Part shown: one piece after another, positions 43,788-53,138 of the stretch | Layout: each line of letters starts with the position of its first letter | How positions within the stretch are numbered: the first letter of the stretch is position 1 | Assembly (NCBI GenBank): GCA_958403905.1 | Contig: CATXZD010000008.1 | Location: forward strand, 1 to 64,000 | Length of the DNA stretch: 64,000 nucleotides | Reading direction: 5' to 3' | Source of the DNA: an uncultured Ruminococcus sp. | Lineage (GTDB): Bacteria; Bacillota; Clostridia; Oscillospirales; Acutalibacteraceae | Notes under the pieces: generated by a model | Told to the model about the DNA's origin: nothing | Databases searched by the model: none | The model's input: the letters and a program-made list of their open reading frames with translations, nothing else | Position numbers and translations under genes: made by a program

Positions 43788-43841
43788 ATGAACGATATGC
43801 ACAATAAGTTTATAGCATTGCTAATGGAACTATTCAAATAG
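43788..43841 (+). CDS. Possible 17-residue peptide
   Basis: AAGGAGAAATTGGTGTT precedes an ATG opening MNDMHNKFIALLMELFK. Only the ribosome binding site supports it; it may be another remnant of the decayed region 43,440-43,870, which otherwise holds nothing I recognise. Confidence 0.25.
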   Translation: MNDMHNKFIALLMELFK

Positions 43842-43878
43842 TAATTTGTATTAAAAATTTACAAAGGAGGAATGTGTC

Positions 43879-45447
43879 ATGCCAAATATTAATAGTGAGC
43901 TTTATATTTTACATGCATGGGAAGAAAATCCTATATATATTAAGTGTGTTCAAGGTGAAGGTGGCATTAAGATTGCCAAATTTAAATTAGTAGATGATAG
44001 CGGCGCTATTAATTTATCATCAGCAACATCAGTTACTTTTGATGGTATTAAAAGAGATGGCTCTGGTTGTTGTGTGACTTGTAATATAGTTGATGCCACG
44101 AATGGTATTATAGAATTTATAGAACAGACTGGAATAACAGATATTGATGGTAATGTCAATGGTACAATTAATGCTGTTTTTCCTGACGGTAACATTAAAT
44201 TTGATGGTATTACACTGCATGTTGCCCCCAATAACACTACAAAACTTATCGAAGCTTCTCAGACTTTTTCTACTTTTGTTGAAGCTCTAAATAAACTTGC
44301 TTTAATTACACCCGAAGGAACAATTGCTCTTGATGATGCGTTGTTAGATGATGGAATTAACGCCGTTCAAGGCAAGGTTATTAAAGCAGCACTTGACGAG
44401 AAACTTGACAACTCCGAAGGCTCTGTAAAGCGTGATAATATTGACGTCAACGCAGTGGGCACAGACAAAATTGCAGACAAGGCGGTAACAAATGGCAAAA
44501 TAGCCAACGGTGCAATTACCGCCACTAAAATTGCAGTTGGCGCAGTATCAGGCAGTAATATTGCTCAAGGTCAGATAGGGACAAATCATCTGCAAAACGG
44601 GATAGTCACGATTGACAAGCTTGCAGACGGAGTAAAAACATCAATAAACGGCAAAGCGGACAAAGCCACCACCCTTGCAGGCTACGGCATAATCGACGGC
44701 GAAAACATCGGCAATAAAGTCACTAAAAAAGGTAGCGTCACTGATGAAAGCGTTAATTATCCATCAATCAAATATTTGAATGATTATTATTATGACTTTG
44801 ATGAGGTTAACGATGAATTGGCGAACAAGCTCGACAATACCGCAGGAGCAGTCTTATCCGACAATATCGCAGGCGGTGCGGTAAAAACCGACAAAATTGC
44901 AGACAAGGCGGTAACAAATGGCAAAATAGCCAACGGTGCAATTACCGCCACTAAAATTGCAGTTGGCGCAGTATCAGGCAGTAATATTGCTCAAGGTCAG
45001 ATAGGGACAAATCATCTGCAAAACGGGGTAATTACAGCCGAAAAACTTGATAGTGTATTAATGTCTAAAATTAATAATAAGTACAATAGCTCAAATATCG
45101 AAGAAGGTTCTTCGGATTTGACTCCTTATTCTGGGTCTGAAGCGGCGATAAAATCTGCGAAATGTTTGTATACCAAAATCGGTAAACGAATTATTTGCAA
45201 TATAAAAATTGTGATGAATGAATTTAGTATGAAGTACAATTACTCTATCCATCTAACGAATTTACCGTTTGCAACAAGTTTGCCTGATAAACTATCTTTT
45301 ATTGCTATTACAAATGACAAAGGATATTTACGCGCTTCATTAAATATATCCTCTGCTTGGGTATCTATCTTAAATAACACTGGTAATGTAATTAATTTTG
45401 CGGAAGATGATACGATTGATTGCACCGTTTTATATAATACTAAATAA
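43879..45447 (+). CDS. Baseplate/tail fibre protein with duplicated collagen-like segment (522 aa)
   Basis: AAAGGAGGAATGTGTC precedes the ATG. Residues 1-130 resemble the BppU N-terminal domain (YIKCVQGEGGIKIAKFKLVDDSG) that plugs upper baseplate proteins into the tail. Residues 190-405 consist of short 'DKIADKAVTNGKIANGAITATK' repeats that form a fibrous stalk; one 138-base block is exactly duplicated. The tip (about 420-522) has 'IGKRIICNIKIVMNEF'. The stalk DNA is richer in GC than its flanks, suggesting recent exchange. Confidence 0.75.
   Translation: MPNINSELYILHAWEENPIYIKCVQGEGGIKIAKFKLVDDSGAINLSSATSVTFDGIKRDGSGCCVTCNIVDATNGIIEFIEQTGITDIDGNVNGTINAVFPDGNIKFDGITLHVAPNNTTKLIEASQTFSTFVEALNKLALITPEGTIALDDALLDDGINAVQGKVIKAALDEKLDNSEGSVKRDNIDVNAVGTDKIADKAVTNGKIANGAITATKIAVGAVSGSNIAQGQIGTNHLQNGIVTIDKLADGVKTSINGKADKATTLAGYGIIDGENIGNKVTKKGSVTDESVNYPSIKYLNDYYYDFDEVNDELANKLDNTAGAVLSDNIAGGAVKTDKIADKAVTNGKIANGAITATKIAVGAVSGSNIAQGQIGTNHLQNGVITAEKLDSVLMSKINNKYNSSNIEEGSSDLTPYSGSEAAIKSAKCLYTKIGKRIICNIKIVMNEFSMKYNYSIHLTNLPFATSLPDKLSFIAITNDKGYLRASLNISSAWVSILNNTGNVINFAEDDTIDCTVLYNTK
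44464..44601 (+). repeat. Exact direct repeat, copy 1 (138 bp)
   Basis: Identical to 44,890-45,027, in frame, 426 bases apart. Encodes the DKIADKAVTNGKI...HLQNG stalk unit. Confidence 0.9.
44890..45027 (+). repeat. Exact direct repeat, copy 2 (138 bp)
   Basis: Identical to 44,464-44,601. Recombination between the copies would delete or add 142 codons in frame. Confidence 0.9.
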
Positions 45448-45538
45448 GATATGGTAACAAGTAATGGTGTAGTCGATAGTAGACGGAACGCTTATTTTTA
45501 CATTTAATATCAAATATTGTTTTAAAGGGTGGTGTCAT

Positions 45539-47203
45539 ATGCTGATATTAAGATTAAATTCTAATAAGGAACTAAGTTACACTAATACAACTTCAATTTA
45601 TTCAAATGAAAATAACTTTGATACTATTCGTATAGTTGCAAGTCCTACTGTTAATGGTAAGAGTATTATGGAATATAAAGTTGAACTGTATATCTATAAT
45701 GTACTCAATCAAGGATGGAATACCTTTAATGACTGTATTCTGTGTGATTTTGTATCGGAAAACAATAAATATACTTTTGAAATTCCGATAAAATCTCAAT
45801 ATACTACTTGTCCACGTCTTGGTTTTTATTTCAAATTTACAAATCAGGACGGAGTTGTAGGCAAAACAAATGTTGTCGAAACCCCTATTTTATATCACAA
45901 CGATAACACTATTGACGTGGACAATAGTATTCAAGTATTTGAAAAATATAAGAAAAATATATTAAAGAACGCTTCGGATGTATTGTATGACAGTTATTTT
46001 ATCTACTTTAAGAAAGAGTGTGATAATTGGGACACCCCAAGGATTTACTTTTTCAACAAAGAATATTCCGAAGGTCAAATAGATTTTGAGTCGTGGGTAT
46101 TTAATGATTCGCCATATATGCTTCAGAATGAGGATGGCTATTATTACTATCCACGAATCAAAGGATATGACAACGTAATTTTCTTCTGCGATAAAACCGA
46201 TTCTGGTTGGAACTACAAAACAAATGATTTAACAATTCCTGCATCAACTTGGTATAAAACGCCCTTGTTCGTCCAGTCTGAAATTGGATATGACGGATTT
46301 TGGGCAGATTACAACACAAAAACCACAAAGCTATTGGTTCAACTTGATTGGACTACTGTAGTGCCTAATGTTTATAGGGATTCTAATATAAGCGCTGAGT
46401 ATGTTAGTGATGAAATTAAAACTGTTTCTAAAATATGTGATTTTGGAATGGTACGTAACGGAGTATTTAACACGGAAATACGAAATCCGTACAAATACAT
46501 AGAACTACCGATTGATTTTATAGATTTGTCTATTACTTTTAACGGTGTAAGTAATAATACGACATACACTAAAAATTACAATTTGAAAAGGCTTGAAATT
46601 TGTTATGAATATCCTGTGGCTTATTGTGGAGACTTGTATGATAATTCATATAATTTAGGATTGCACTATTTTAATGCTTATGTGGATGAAAATTTAAAAT
46701 ATAAATTAGACAATGGCATAAAAGTAAAATCGGATTTATATTGTTCCAGTGCTGCAATAAATAATTTAAATACCGATTTACGAATTATAAAACAAAATTT
46801 AGATGTTTCTTATGGAGATACAGGTAATATTAGTGTTACAACAAGGGTTGCTGGTGATGATTATACCGTAGGTTGTGTAAGAACCAGATATTATAAAATC
46901 GGAAAACTAATTACTTGCTTTTTTTATTATAATTTATCTTCGAGCCACCCTGATTTAGAAGATATTGATTCAATTCTATATACTACAAACGGTAAAAGTG
47001 TTTTGCCATATGCAATGAGTTCTCGGGCTTATAGTAATTTTAAAGTTGGAATACATAAGAATAGTGCTGGCAAAGATTTTTATATTGAAATTGATTTATT
47101 AGGTAGAATGTTATTTGTACCAATTGTTTCGGGAAGCTTTAATTTTTCTGAATACTTTAATGGGGCTAAAGGCAGTTTATCATTTTCATATTATATAGAT
47201 TAG
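45539..47203 (+). CDS. Probable receptor-binding/tail fibre protein (554 aa)
   Basis: AAAGGGTGGTGTCAT precedes ATG 45,539. Beta-rich, aromatic-rich, with 'KIGKLITCFFYYNLSS' near the C-terminus similar to the tip of the preceding fibre, suggesting shared tip architecture. Position after the first fibre gene fits host recognition. No enzyme motif. Confidence 0.6.
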   Translation: MLILRLNSNKELSYTNTTSIYSNENNFDTIRIVASPTVNGKSIMEYKVELYIYNVLNQGWNTFNDCILCDFVSENNKYTFEIPIKSQYTTCPRLGFYFKFTNQDGVVGKTNVVETPILYHNDNTIDVDNSIQVFEKYKKNILKNASDVLYDSYFIYFKKECDNWDTPRIYFFNKEYSEGQIDFESWVFNDSPYMLQNEDGYYYYPRIKGYDNVIFFCDKTDSGWNYKTNDLTIPASTWYKTPLFVQSEIGYDGFWADYNTKTTKLLVQLDWTTVVPNVYRDSNISAEYVSDEIKTVSKICDFGMVRNGVFNTEIRNPYKYIELPIDFIDLSITFNGVSNNTTYTKNYNLKRLEICYEYPVAYCGDLYDNSYNLGLHYFNAYVDENLKYKLDNGIKVKSDLYCSSAAINNLNTDLRIIKQNLDVSYGDTGNISVTTRVAGDDYTVGCVRTRYYKIGKLITCFFYYNLSSSHPDLEDIDSILYTTNGKSVLPYAMSSRAYSNFKVGIHKNSAGKDFYIEIDLLGRMLFVPIVSGSFNFSEYFNGAKGSLSFSYYID

Positions 47204-47213
47204 GAGGATTTAT

Positions 47214-47873
47214 ATGGAAAATAATGTAATAATAACTTTAGATGCGCTTTGTATAGATAGTGTTTCGATTTTACGACAGACATTTGATGAGAATGGTAAT
47301 CAGATAGGTTACAATCAGCGTAATGCGTATATGAATACCGCACAGTCACGTTCAGAGCTGCAACAAGAGTTACCTGAGGATAAATATCAAGAATTAATCT
47401 CAGTATGGGGTGAAGTTCCGACAGTAGACGAAAGTATTTTAGAAATACCTGCACCTACTATTGAAGAGCAGAAATCTGCTTTAATTGCTCGGATGAGTGA
47501 TGAATGCAATGCAATTATTATTAACGGCTTTGATGTAATTCTTGATGATAGCAAAACACATCATTTTTCTCTGAAAACCGAAGACCAGCTCAAAATTCAG
47601 GCACTTGGCTTAAAAGCAAAGTCGGGAGAAACAGTTTTACCGTACCACGCAGACGGCGAGCCTTGCAGATTTTTCTCAGTGCAGGAAATATTAAATCTAA
47701 ACACACAGATGGAAAGTATAATTGAATATCAGACCACATATTTTAATAGCCTAAGAGATTATATTAATTCAATGGAAACGGATGAAGATTTGCGGTCAGT
47801 TAAATACGGCATGGAAATACCTGTTGAATATCAGTCTGAGGTTTTAAAGGTGTTGTTAAGTAATGAAAATTAG
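47214..47873 (+). CDS. Tail fibre-associated protein, DUF4376-like (219 aa)
   Basis: AGGAGGATTTAT precedes the ATG. 'IIINGFDVILDDSKTHHFSLKTEDQLKIQALGLKAKSGETVLPYHADGEPCRFFSVQEI' is typical of a domain common in phage tail-end genes (DUF4376-like). It probably caps or assists fibres. Family name is from memory of the pattern. Confidence 0.6.
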   Translation: MENNVIITLDALCIDSVSILRQTFDENGNQIGYNQRNAYMNTAQSRSELQQELPEDKYQELISVWGEVPTVDESILEIPAPTIEEQKSALIARMSDECNAIIINGFDVILDDSKTHHFSLKTEDQLKIQALGLKAKSGETVLPYHADGEPCRFFSVQEILNLNTQMESIIEYQTTYFNSLRDYINSMETDEDLRSVKYGMEIPVEYQSEVLKVLLSNEN

Positions 47874-48303
47874 AAAACTGATTTTGTTTTTAGTAGGATT
47901 TTGTTTATACATAACATTGGAGGTATGCTTCCGTGGGTACTCATTTGTTTTAATGGGCATTTGCGGAGGCATTATATTTATCCTGCTGGATTGTATAAAC
48001 GAGGTTTTACCGTGGGACACAGATATTTTGATACAAGGCAGCATAGGTTCGGCAATGATAACGCTTACAGAATTGATTGTCGGCGAGGGATTAAAATATT
48101 TAGGCTTATCGCAAATGTGGGACTATTCAAATCTACCCATAAATTTTGATGGGGTTATCTGTTTGCCGTATTCGCTTTTATGGATATTAGTTTCAATAAT
48201 AGGCATTATTGTAGCCGATGCAATTAATTATTATGTGTTCAAGATTATGCCTGTTCCTTACTATAAATTATTTGGAAAAACTATACTAAAATTTAAGAGG
48301 TGA
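47863..48303 (+). CDS. Four-helix membrane protein (146 aa)
   Basis: Overlaps the preceding gene by 11 bases. Four membrane segments (about residues 5-23, 27-45, 55-75, 105-128), with conserved-looking 'EVCFRGYSFVLMGICGG', 'GSIGSAMITLTELIVG' and 'MWDYSNLPINFDGVICLPYSLLW'. The pattern matches the Firmicute 'putative ABC transporter type IV' (DUF1113) family, often carried by prophages near lysis genes. Function unknown. Confidence 0.7.
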   Translation: MKIRKLILFLVGFCLYITLEVCFRGYSFVLMGICGGIIFILLDCINEVLPWDTDILIQGSIGSAMITLTELIVGEGLKYLGLSQMWDYSNLPINFDGVICLPYSLLWILVSIIGIIVADAINYYVFKIMPVPYYKLFGKTILKFKR

Positions 48304-48307
48304 AATA

Positions 48308-48736
48308 ATGAATGGAAGTTCATTCTATGAGATAATTAAAATTATAGGTTCTTGTATAGGTTATGTCATATCTGCTATTACATTGATTACAATAATTATT
48401 AAACCATTGCGAAAAAAGTTTATCGAATGGGTAAAACAAACTGGAGATGTGAATGCAACTAAATCGGAATTATTTGAAATTAAGAATATGTTGCAAGCAC
48501 ATCTTGATACAGATAAAGATAAACAGGAACTTTTGAAAAGATTAGCCGAAGCTGAAAAAGCAAGTCTAAGAAATAGTATCTTACACCTGTGCGATGCGTG
48601 TTTAAAAAAAGAAAGTATTACCTCTATTGAAAAACTAAATTTAATTGATATGTATAAAGAGTATCATAATTTAGGAGGAGATACATATTGCACAGATAGA
48701 TATGAGTTGACATTAAGCTTACAAGAAAAAAATTAA
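48308..48736 (+). CDS. Phage membrane-anchored coiled-coil protein (142 aa)
   Basis: One N-terminal membrane segment (IGSCIGYVISAITLITIIIK) then a helical, charged domain. 'LHLCDACLKKESITSIEKLNLIDMYKEYHNLGGDTYCTDRYE' is a pattern seen in phage proteins encoded beside holins. It may be a holin partner. Confidence 0.6.
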   Translation: MNGSSFYEIIKIIGSCIGYVISAITLITIIIKPLRKKFIEWVKQTGDVNATKSELFEIKNMLQAHLDTDKDKQELLKRLAEAEKASLRNSILHLCDACLKKESITSIEKLNLIDMYKEYHNLGGDTYCTDRYELTLSLQEKN

Positions 48737-48748
48737 TATATTAAATTG

Positions 48749-48784
48749 AGCTGTCTCTATTTATATTAGAGACAGCTTTTATAT
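48749..48784 (+). terminator. Terminator before the holin gene
   Basis: AGCTGTCTCT and AGAGACAGCT pair perfectly, then TTTATATT. Confidence 0.75.
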
Positions 48785-48800
48785 TAGGAGGAATAATAAA

Positions 48801-49013
48801 ATGAAAAAGATTTTTACAAAAGAATGGGCAAAAGCAATGGCAGTAAGAGCTGTTAAGACAGTAGCACAGACGGCGGTTGCAACAATCGGTGTATCTGCTG
48901 CAATGTCTGATGTTAACTGGCTTGCAGTCGGCAGTGCAAGTCTGCTTGCAGGTATTTTGTCGGTACTAACATCGGTAACAGGCTTACCAGAAGTTTCAGA
49001 AACGGAGGAATAA
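48801..49013 (+). CDS. Holin, r1t-like (70 aa)
   Basis: 'KEWAKAMAVRAVKTVAQTAVATIGV' and 'VNWLAVGSASLLAGILSVLTSVTGLPE' match the r1t holin family: two membrane segments, basic N-terminus, acidic C-terminus. It makes the membrane lesions that let the endolysin out. It directly precedes that gene. AGGAGGAATAATAAA lies before the ATG. Confidence 0.88.
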   Translation: MKKIFTKEWAKAMAVRAVKTVAQTAVATIGVSAAMSDVNWLAVGSASLLAGILSVLTSVTGLPEVSETEE

Positions 49014-49015
49014 GT

Positions 49016-49906
49016 ATGAGTAATTCAACTTTAGTAAACTACACAAAACTAAGCCCTAACCATTCGGGCACAAGAACACATAATATCGACCGCATTACGC
49101 CACATTGCGTTGTAGGTCAGTGTTCAGTTGAAACTCTCGGAAGTATCTTTATGACAAACGGTGCTTCGTGCAACTATGGCATCGGCACAGATGGCAGAGT
49201 GCTGCTGTGCGTAGAAGAAAAGAACCGTTCTTGGTGTTCATCGTCAAATGCAAACGACCAAAGAGCTATTACCATCGAATGTGCAAGTGATACATATGAC
49301 CCATACGCTATGAACAGTAAGGTTTATGAATCGCTTATCAATTTATGTGCAGACATCTGCAAGCGCAACGGCAAGAAAAAGCTCTTGTGGTTTGGTGATG
49401 AAAGCAAAACGCTTAATTACTCTCCAAAGTCAGACGAAATGGTACTAACCGTACATAGATGGTTTGCAAACAAAAGTTGCCCGGGTGATTGGCTCTATTC
49501 AAGGCTTGGCGACCTTGCAAACAAAGTAAATAAACTGCTCGGCAGTAATACTATAACAAATTCAGAAAGTGAGGAAGATACAATGGAAGCAAAACTTAAT
49601 GACAAGAATAACTTTGTGTGGGTTATAAAAAAGGACTTATTGTTACTCAAAAAGCTTGGAGTAATTACTCAGGGTGTTGATGATAACGGTTCGTTCGGCA
49701 ACGGTACACTCGAAGCAATTAAGCAGGTGCAGAAAAAGGCAGGAATTAAGGTTGATGGTATATGCGGCACAAACACAATTAAGGCAATCGGAAAGCTATT
49801 AAATGACGCAGTATCGAAAACAAACTCTGCTGAGCTTAATAAATACAAAAAAGCTTTGTCAACTGCAAACACGAAAATCAGCAACGCTAAAAAGGCTTTG
49901 CAGTAA
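49016..49906 (+). CDS. Endolysin: N-acetylmuramoyl-L-alanine amidase with binding domain (296 aa)
   Basis: The N-terminal 170 residues form an amidase_2/PGRP domain: 'DRITPHCVVGQ' and 'LTVHRWFANKSCPGDWL' give the zinc histidines and cysteine. Residues about 205-265 ('FGNGTLEAIKQVQKKAGIKVDGICGTNTIKAIGKLL') are a PG-binding_1 domain. It cuts the bond between muramic acid and stem peptide at lysis. Three bases separate it from the holin gene. It is the last recognisable phage gene. Confidence 0.92.
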   Translation: MSNSTLVNYTKLSPNHSGTRTHNIDRITPHCVVGQCSVETLGSIFMTNGASCNYGIGTDGRVLLCVEEKNRSWCSSSNANDQRAITIECASDTYDPYAMNSKVYESLINLCADICKRNGKKKLLWFGDESKTLNYSPKSDEMVLTVHRWFANKSCPGDWLYSRLGDLANKVNKLLGSNTITNSESEEDTMEAKLNDKNNFVWVIKKDLLLLKKLGVITQGVDDNGSFGNGTLEAIKQVQKKAGIKVDGICGTNTIKAIGKLLNDAVSKTNSAELNKYKKALSTANTKISNAKKALQ

Positions 49907-49984
49907 ATTTCAATTATCAGTCCGCTCGTAAGTTTAATGTAGATGGTGTGACTGGAAACAGACCTTACATAAGGATATATAATA

Positions 49985-50017
49985 TAGGGTAGAGAAAAAA
50001 TCTCTACCCTATTTTTT
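49985..50017 (+). terminator. Late-operon terminator
   Basis: TAGGGTAGAGA and TCTCTACCCTA pair perfectly around five A, then TTTTTT. Confidence 0.9.
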
Positions 50018-50206
50018 ACTATTATTTATGTTTCTTCTTTATCTGTACCCTTTAAATATCCTTCTATCCAAACAATATAATATGGTTTGTGATTAATACT
50101 TGACAACATTTGCAAAGTAATGTAAAATTATTACAAGAAGAGTTAGCAACTTTTCTTACTCATATACCCATTGCTTGCTGTTTTATAGTAGGCAACACCT
50201 TATTTT

Positions 50207-50246
50207 ATAGGGAGTATATCTATTGTGGTGTACTCTCTATTTTTTA
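50207..50246 (+). terminator. Second terminator after the endolysin
   Basis: ATAGGGAGTATA pairs with TGTACTCTCTAT (10 Watson-Crick, two G-U/A-C-type deviations) followed by TTTTTT. Confidence 0.6.
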
Positions 50247-50743
50247 TTTATAATTTTAAATTTATTAAAACCTCTTTATATTAGTATTTTTCATTGTTAT
50301 ATAAATAGATATTAAGTAATTGAATTAATATTAATATAAAAAGATTTAAGATGTACTTTGGCTTACGAAAACTTCTAACGTTAAAGGTCAAACTTTTTAG
50401 TTTTATAAAACCCTTCTAACTGGTCTTCTATCAAAATCGAAGAAAATCACTTTTTAATACCTATGCGGATAAAACAATTATATTAAGAGAAATAGCTTTA
50501 TAATGCGTTTTTTATAACACAATATAACACTTGATGATACTATTTGATATTTGGTTATTAGATTTTAGAAATGTCAAGAGTAATTTGACTATTTTTGACC
50601 TTTATTTTTATATACATTATTTATTTAATGTACATTTAACTGATTTCAGCACAGAGAATTATGCAAGCATCTAAATAATTGGGATATTTTATACAAATAA
50701 TTTTTAATAAATGTTCGTTTATTGTAAAAAGAATGAAATTTCA

Positions 50744-50772
50744 TTGACATTGATTCGAAAATATATTATTAT
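50744..50772 (+). promoter_or_regulatory. Promoter of the lipoprotein gene
   Basis: TTGACA, 17 bases, TATTAT; then AGGAG before the ATG at 50,807. Confidence 0.75.
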
Positions 50773-50806
50773 TTATTTATAAATAAAATTCTCAGGAGAA
50801 TATGCT

Positions 50807-51280
50807 ATGAAAATAAAAAAGATACTTTCAAAATTATTATTTACTGTTATAATCGGAGCTATGTGTGTAGCAACAACTGCGTGTTCATCTTCATCGAAGA
50901 CTTCTCAAGAGATTAAAGTTCCGGCAGACGGCTATCAGTTACCGTATGAATACAGCGACGGCTACACGGCTAAGCTTAAAACAGTCGACGATACAACATA
51001 CCTTACAGCTTCAACTGATTTAATAGGAAACAAGAATGTGCATTTTAAGACCGATGAAAGTGAAGATGAAGTAAGAGAATATTATGACAACTACTTTGCT
51101 ACACTTGAGGAAGTCAAGCTAAAAAATGAAAAAGATAAAACGCCCGGTTATTATGACAAAGACAAAAGACTTATTATGTACAACCTCGTTGTATGGACTG
51201 CCGACGGCAAGACAAATTATCACTTAAGCTGTGAAGCCTGTGATAACCTTGCAGACAGTGAAAACTGGGAAGCTAAGTAA
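50807..51280 (+). CDS. Small exported lipoprotein (157 aa)
   Basis: A signal peptide (KIKKILSKLLFTVIIGAMCVA) ends in the lipobox ATTAC, with the lipidated Cys about residue 26, followed by a Ser-rich linker. The remaining 120 residues have 'YELPYEYSDGYTAKLK'-like beta strands and no family I recognise. Higher GC and different codon use than the phage side suggest host DNA. Single-gene unit with its own promoter and terminator. Confidence 0.7.
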   Translation: MKIKKILSKLLFTVIIGAMCVATTACSSSSKTSQEIKVPADGYQLPYEYSDGYTAKLKTVDDTTYLTASTDLIGNKNVHFKTDESEDEVREYYDNYFATLEEVKLKNEKDKTPGYYDKDKRLIMYNLVVWTADGKTNYHLSCEACDNLADSENWEAK

Positions 51281-51297
51281 AACATACATATAAACTT

Positions 51298-51330
51298 AAG
51301 CGGTCGAATTAACGACCGCTTTTATTGTTT
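51298..51330. terminator. Bidirectional terminator between convergent genes
   Basis: AAGCGGTCG and CGACCGCTT pair perfectly, with T-rich flanks on both strands. Serves the lipoprotein gene and the ABC operon. Confidence 0.85.
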
Positions 51331-51345
51331 ATTTTTAATTGTTTA

Positions 51346-52146
51346 TTAATCTGTGCTTAACAACATTCTGTCATTTTCAAGCTTAGAACCACTTACCTGC
51401 TCGAACTTCTCCAAGAGATGTTCAACAGTAAGTTTTTTCTTTTCTTCACCTGAAATATCAAGAATAATTTTTCCTTCATTCATCATAATAAGACGGTTGC
51501 CGTGTGCAATAGCATCCTTCATATTGTGAGTTACCATAAGAGCGGTAAGTTTATTTTCGGAAATAATCTTGTCACTGAGTTCAAGCACCTTTGCCGCAGT
51601 TTTAGGATCAAGCGCAGCCGTGTGCTCGTCAAGGAGCAAAAGCTTAGGCTTGCGGATTGTTGCCATAAGCAAAGTAATTGCCTGTCGCTGACCGCCTGAA
51701 AGCAAACCTACTTTGGAGCTCATTCTGTCTTCAAGACCGAGGTCAAGCTCAGCAAGCATTTCGCGGTACTTTTCTTTTTCATCTATTTTTACGCCCCAAG
51801 AAAGTCCTCTGCGTTGGCCTCTTCGTGCTGCAAGAGCGAGGTTCTCGACAATTTCCATATCGGCAACCGTACCCGTCATCGGATCCTGAAAAACTCTGCC
51901 GATGTGCTTTGCTCTTTTATACTCTGACAGAGAGGTTACATCCTCGCCGTCGATAACAACGTTTCCGCTGTCAACCGGCCATACACCTGCAAGTGCGTTG
52001 AGCATTGTCGATTTTCCTGCGCCGTTTCCACCGATTACTGTACAGAAATCTTCATCGTTCAGGGTGAGGTTTATACCGTTGAGCGCCAGTTTTTCATTTA
52101 TAGTTCCGGGATTAAAGGTCTTATAGATATCTCTTATTTCTATCAT
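51346..52146 (-). CDS. ABC transporter ATP-binding protein, TrpZ-like (266 aa)
   Basis: Walker A GGNGAGKST, signature LLSGGQRQA, Walker B KLLLLDEH and a switch His in MVTHN are all present. Its start overlaps the permease stop by four bases. It powers uptake by the permease and binding protein encoded upstream; the three-gene set resembles TrpXYZ-type importers of aromatic amino acids (substrate inferred from family). Confidence 0.9.
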   Translation of the reverse strand: MIEIRDIYKTFNPGTINEKLALNGINLTLNDEDFCTVIGGNGAGKSTMLNALAGVWPVDSGNVVIDGEDVTSLSEYKRAKHIGRVFQDPMTGTVADMEIVENLALAARRGQRRGLSWGVKIDEKEKYREMLAELDLGLEDRMSSKVGLLSGGQRQAITLLMATIRKPKLLLLDEHTAALDPKTAAKVLELSDKIISENKLTALMVTHNMKDAIAHGNRLIMMNEGKIILDISGEEKKKLTVEHLLEKFEQVSGSKLENDRMLLSTD

Positions 52147-53057
52147 TTCGACTTACCTCCCGACGTTTTTACATTTTTTGCCTGAATTTTAGATTTCCAG
52201 TACGGAATAGCAAGGAACAGCGCAACAACAGTTGCTGAAAGAAGCTTTAGGTAATTTGCGGGAAGTCCAAGCTTCAATACAATTGAAATTACAATATAGT
52301 AAATTACGCCTCCGATAACTGAAGCAAGGAGCTTGAGTGCAAAATTTTTGAACAGCTTACCGAAAATAACCTCTCCTATGATAACAGCCGCAAGTCCGAT
52401 TACTATTGCGCCTCTGCCCATATTTACATCGGCACTGCCGCTGAACTGCGCAAGCAGTCCCCCTGAAAGAGCCACGATACCGTTTGAAATGACAAGACCG
52501 ATAATTTTTCTTGAATCGGTATTGATACCGTTTGCCCTTGCCATGGACTGGTTACAGCCTGTAGCTCGGATTGAATGACCAAGCTCTGTTCCGAAAAACC
52601 AATAAAGCAAAGCGATAATTACGATTACAAAAACAGCGCAGATGGTTATTGTCCAGCCCAAGCCGCTCGTCATTGAAGAAACAATCAAATCATAGTTTCT
52701 CCAGCTTATCGTAATGTTTGCCTTGCCTTCCATAATGGCGAGGTTGATTGAATAGAGGGCAAGCTGAGTGAGAATACCTGCAAGGATTGCCGGTATGCCG
52801 AACTTTGTATGCAGTATTCCTGTAACAAGTCCCGCAGCACAGCCTGCTGCAAAAGCGATTGCCATAGCAATCCATATATTTACCTGATAAACGGTTGTGA
52901 GCACTACGAGCACCGCACCGCCGAGAGCTATTGAACCGTCAACGGTAAGGTCAGCAAGGTCAAGAATTTTATAGGTTATGTACACACCTATTGCCATTAT
53001 ACCCCATATCATTCCCTGAGCTATAGGTGATGGCAGGGATTGGATAAATTCTAACAT
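52143..53057 (-). CDS. ABC transporter permease, TrpY-like (304 aa)
   Basis: ATG at 53,057 is chosen since AGGAG lies 10 bases upstream. Eight or more membrane segments, with 'ITYKILDLADLTVDGSIALGGA' and 'LFWFFGTELGHSIRATGCNQSMARANGI', typical of the branched-chain/TrpY permease group. Encoded between binding protein and ATPase. Confidence 0.88.
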   Translation of the reverse strand: MLEFIQSLPSPIAQGMIWGIMAIGVYITYKILDLADLTVDGSIALGGAVLVVLTTVYQVNIWIAMAIAFAAGCAAGLVTGILHTKFGIPAILAGILTQLALYSINLAIMEGKANITISWRNYDLIVSSMTSGLGWTITICAVFVIVIIALLYWFFGTELGHSIRATGCNQSMARANGINTDSRKIIGLVISNGIVALSGGLLAQFSGSADVNMGRGAIVIGLAAVIIGEVIFGKLFKNFALKLLASVIGGVIYYIVISIVLKLGLPANYLKLLSATVVALFLAIPYWKSKIQAKNVKTSGGKSK

Positions 53058-53083
53058 ATTATATTTTCTCCTGTTAAACAATC

Positions 53084-53113
53084 AAAAAGCGATAAGAAAA
53101 CTTATCGCTTTCA
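53084..53113 (-). terminator. Attenuating terminator inside the ABC operon
   Basis: On the minus strand AAGCGATAAG-TTTT-CTTATCGCTT then TTTGAT, between binding protein and permease genes. It would give more binding protein than membrane parts, a common feature of such operons. Confidence 0.75.
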
Positions 53114-53138
53114 GATAATATTTTATAACTTACTCAGT

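Larger units (their letters stand above)
49907..50806. other. Prophage-chromosome junction region
   Basis: Nine hundred bases without a gene between endolysin and a host lipoprotein gene. They hold two terminators and the promoter of the lipoprotein gene. The prophage attachment site must lie here if the phage ends after the endolysin, but without the left end no core sequence can be named. Confidence 0.5.

Noticed and set aside
49907..50806. Attachment site core at the prophage right end
   Set aside because: Without the left end no direct repeat can be matched; naming a core would be a guess.
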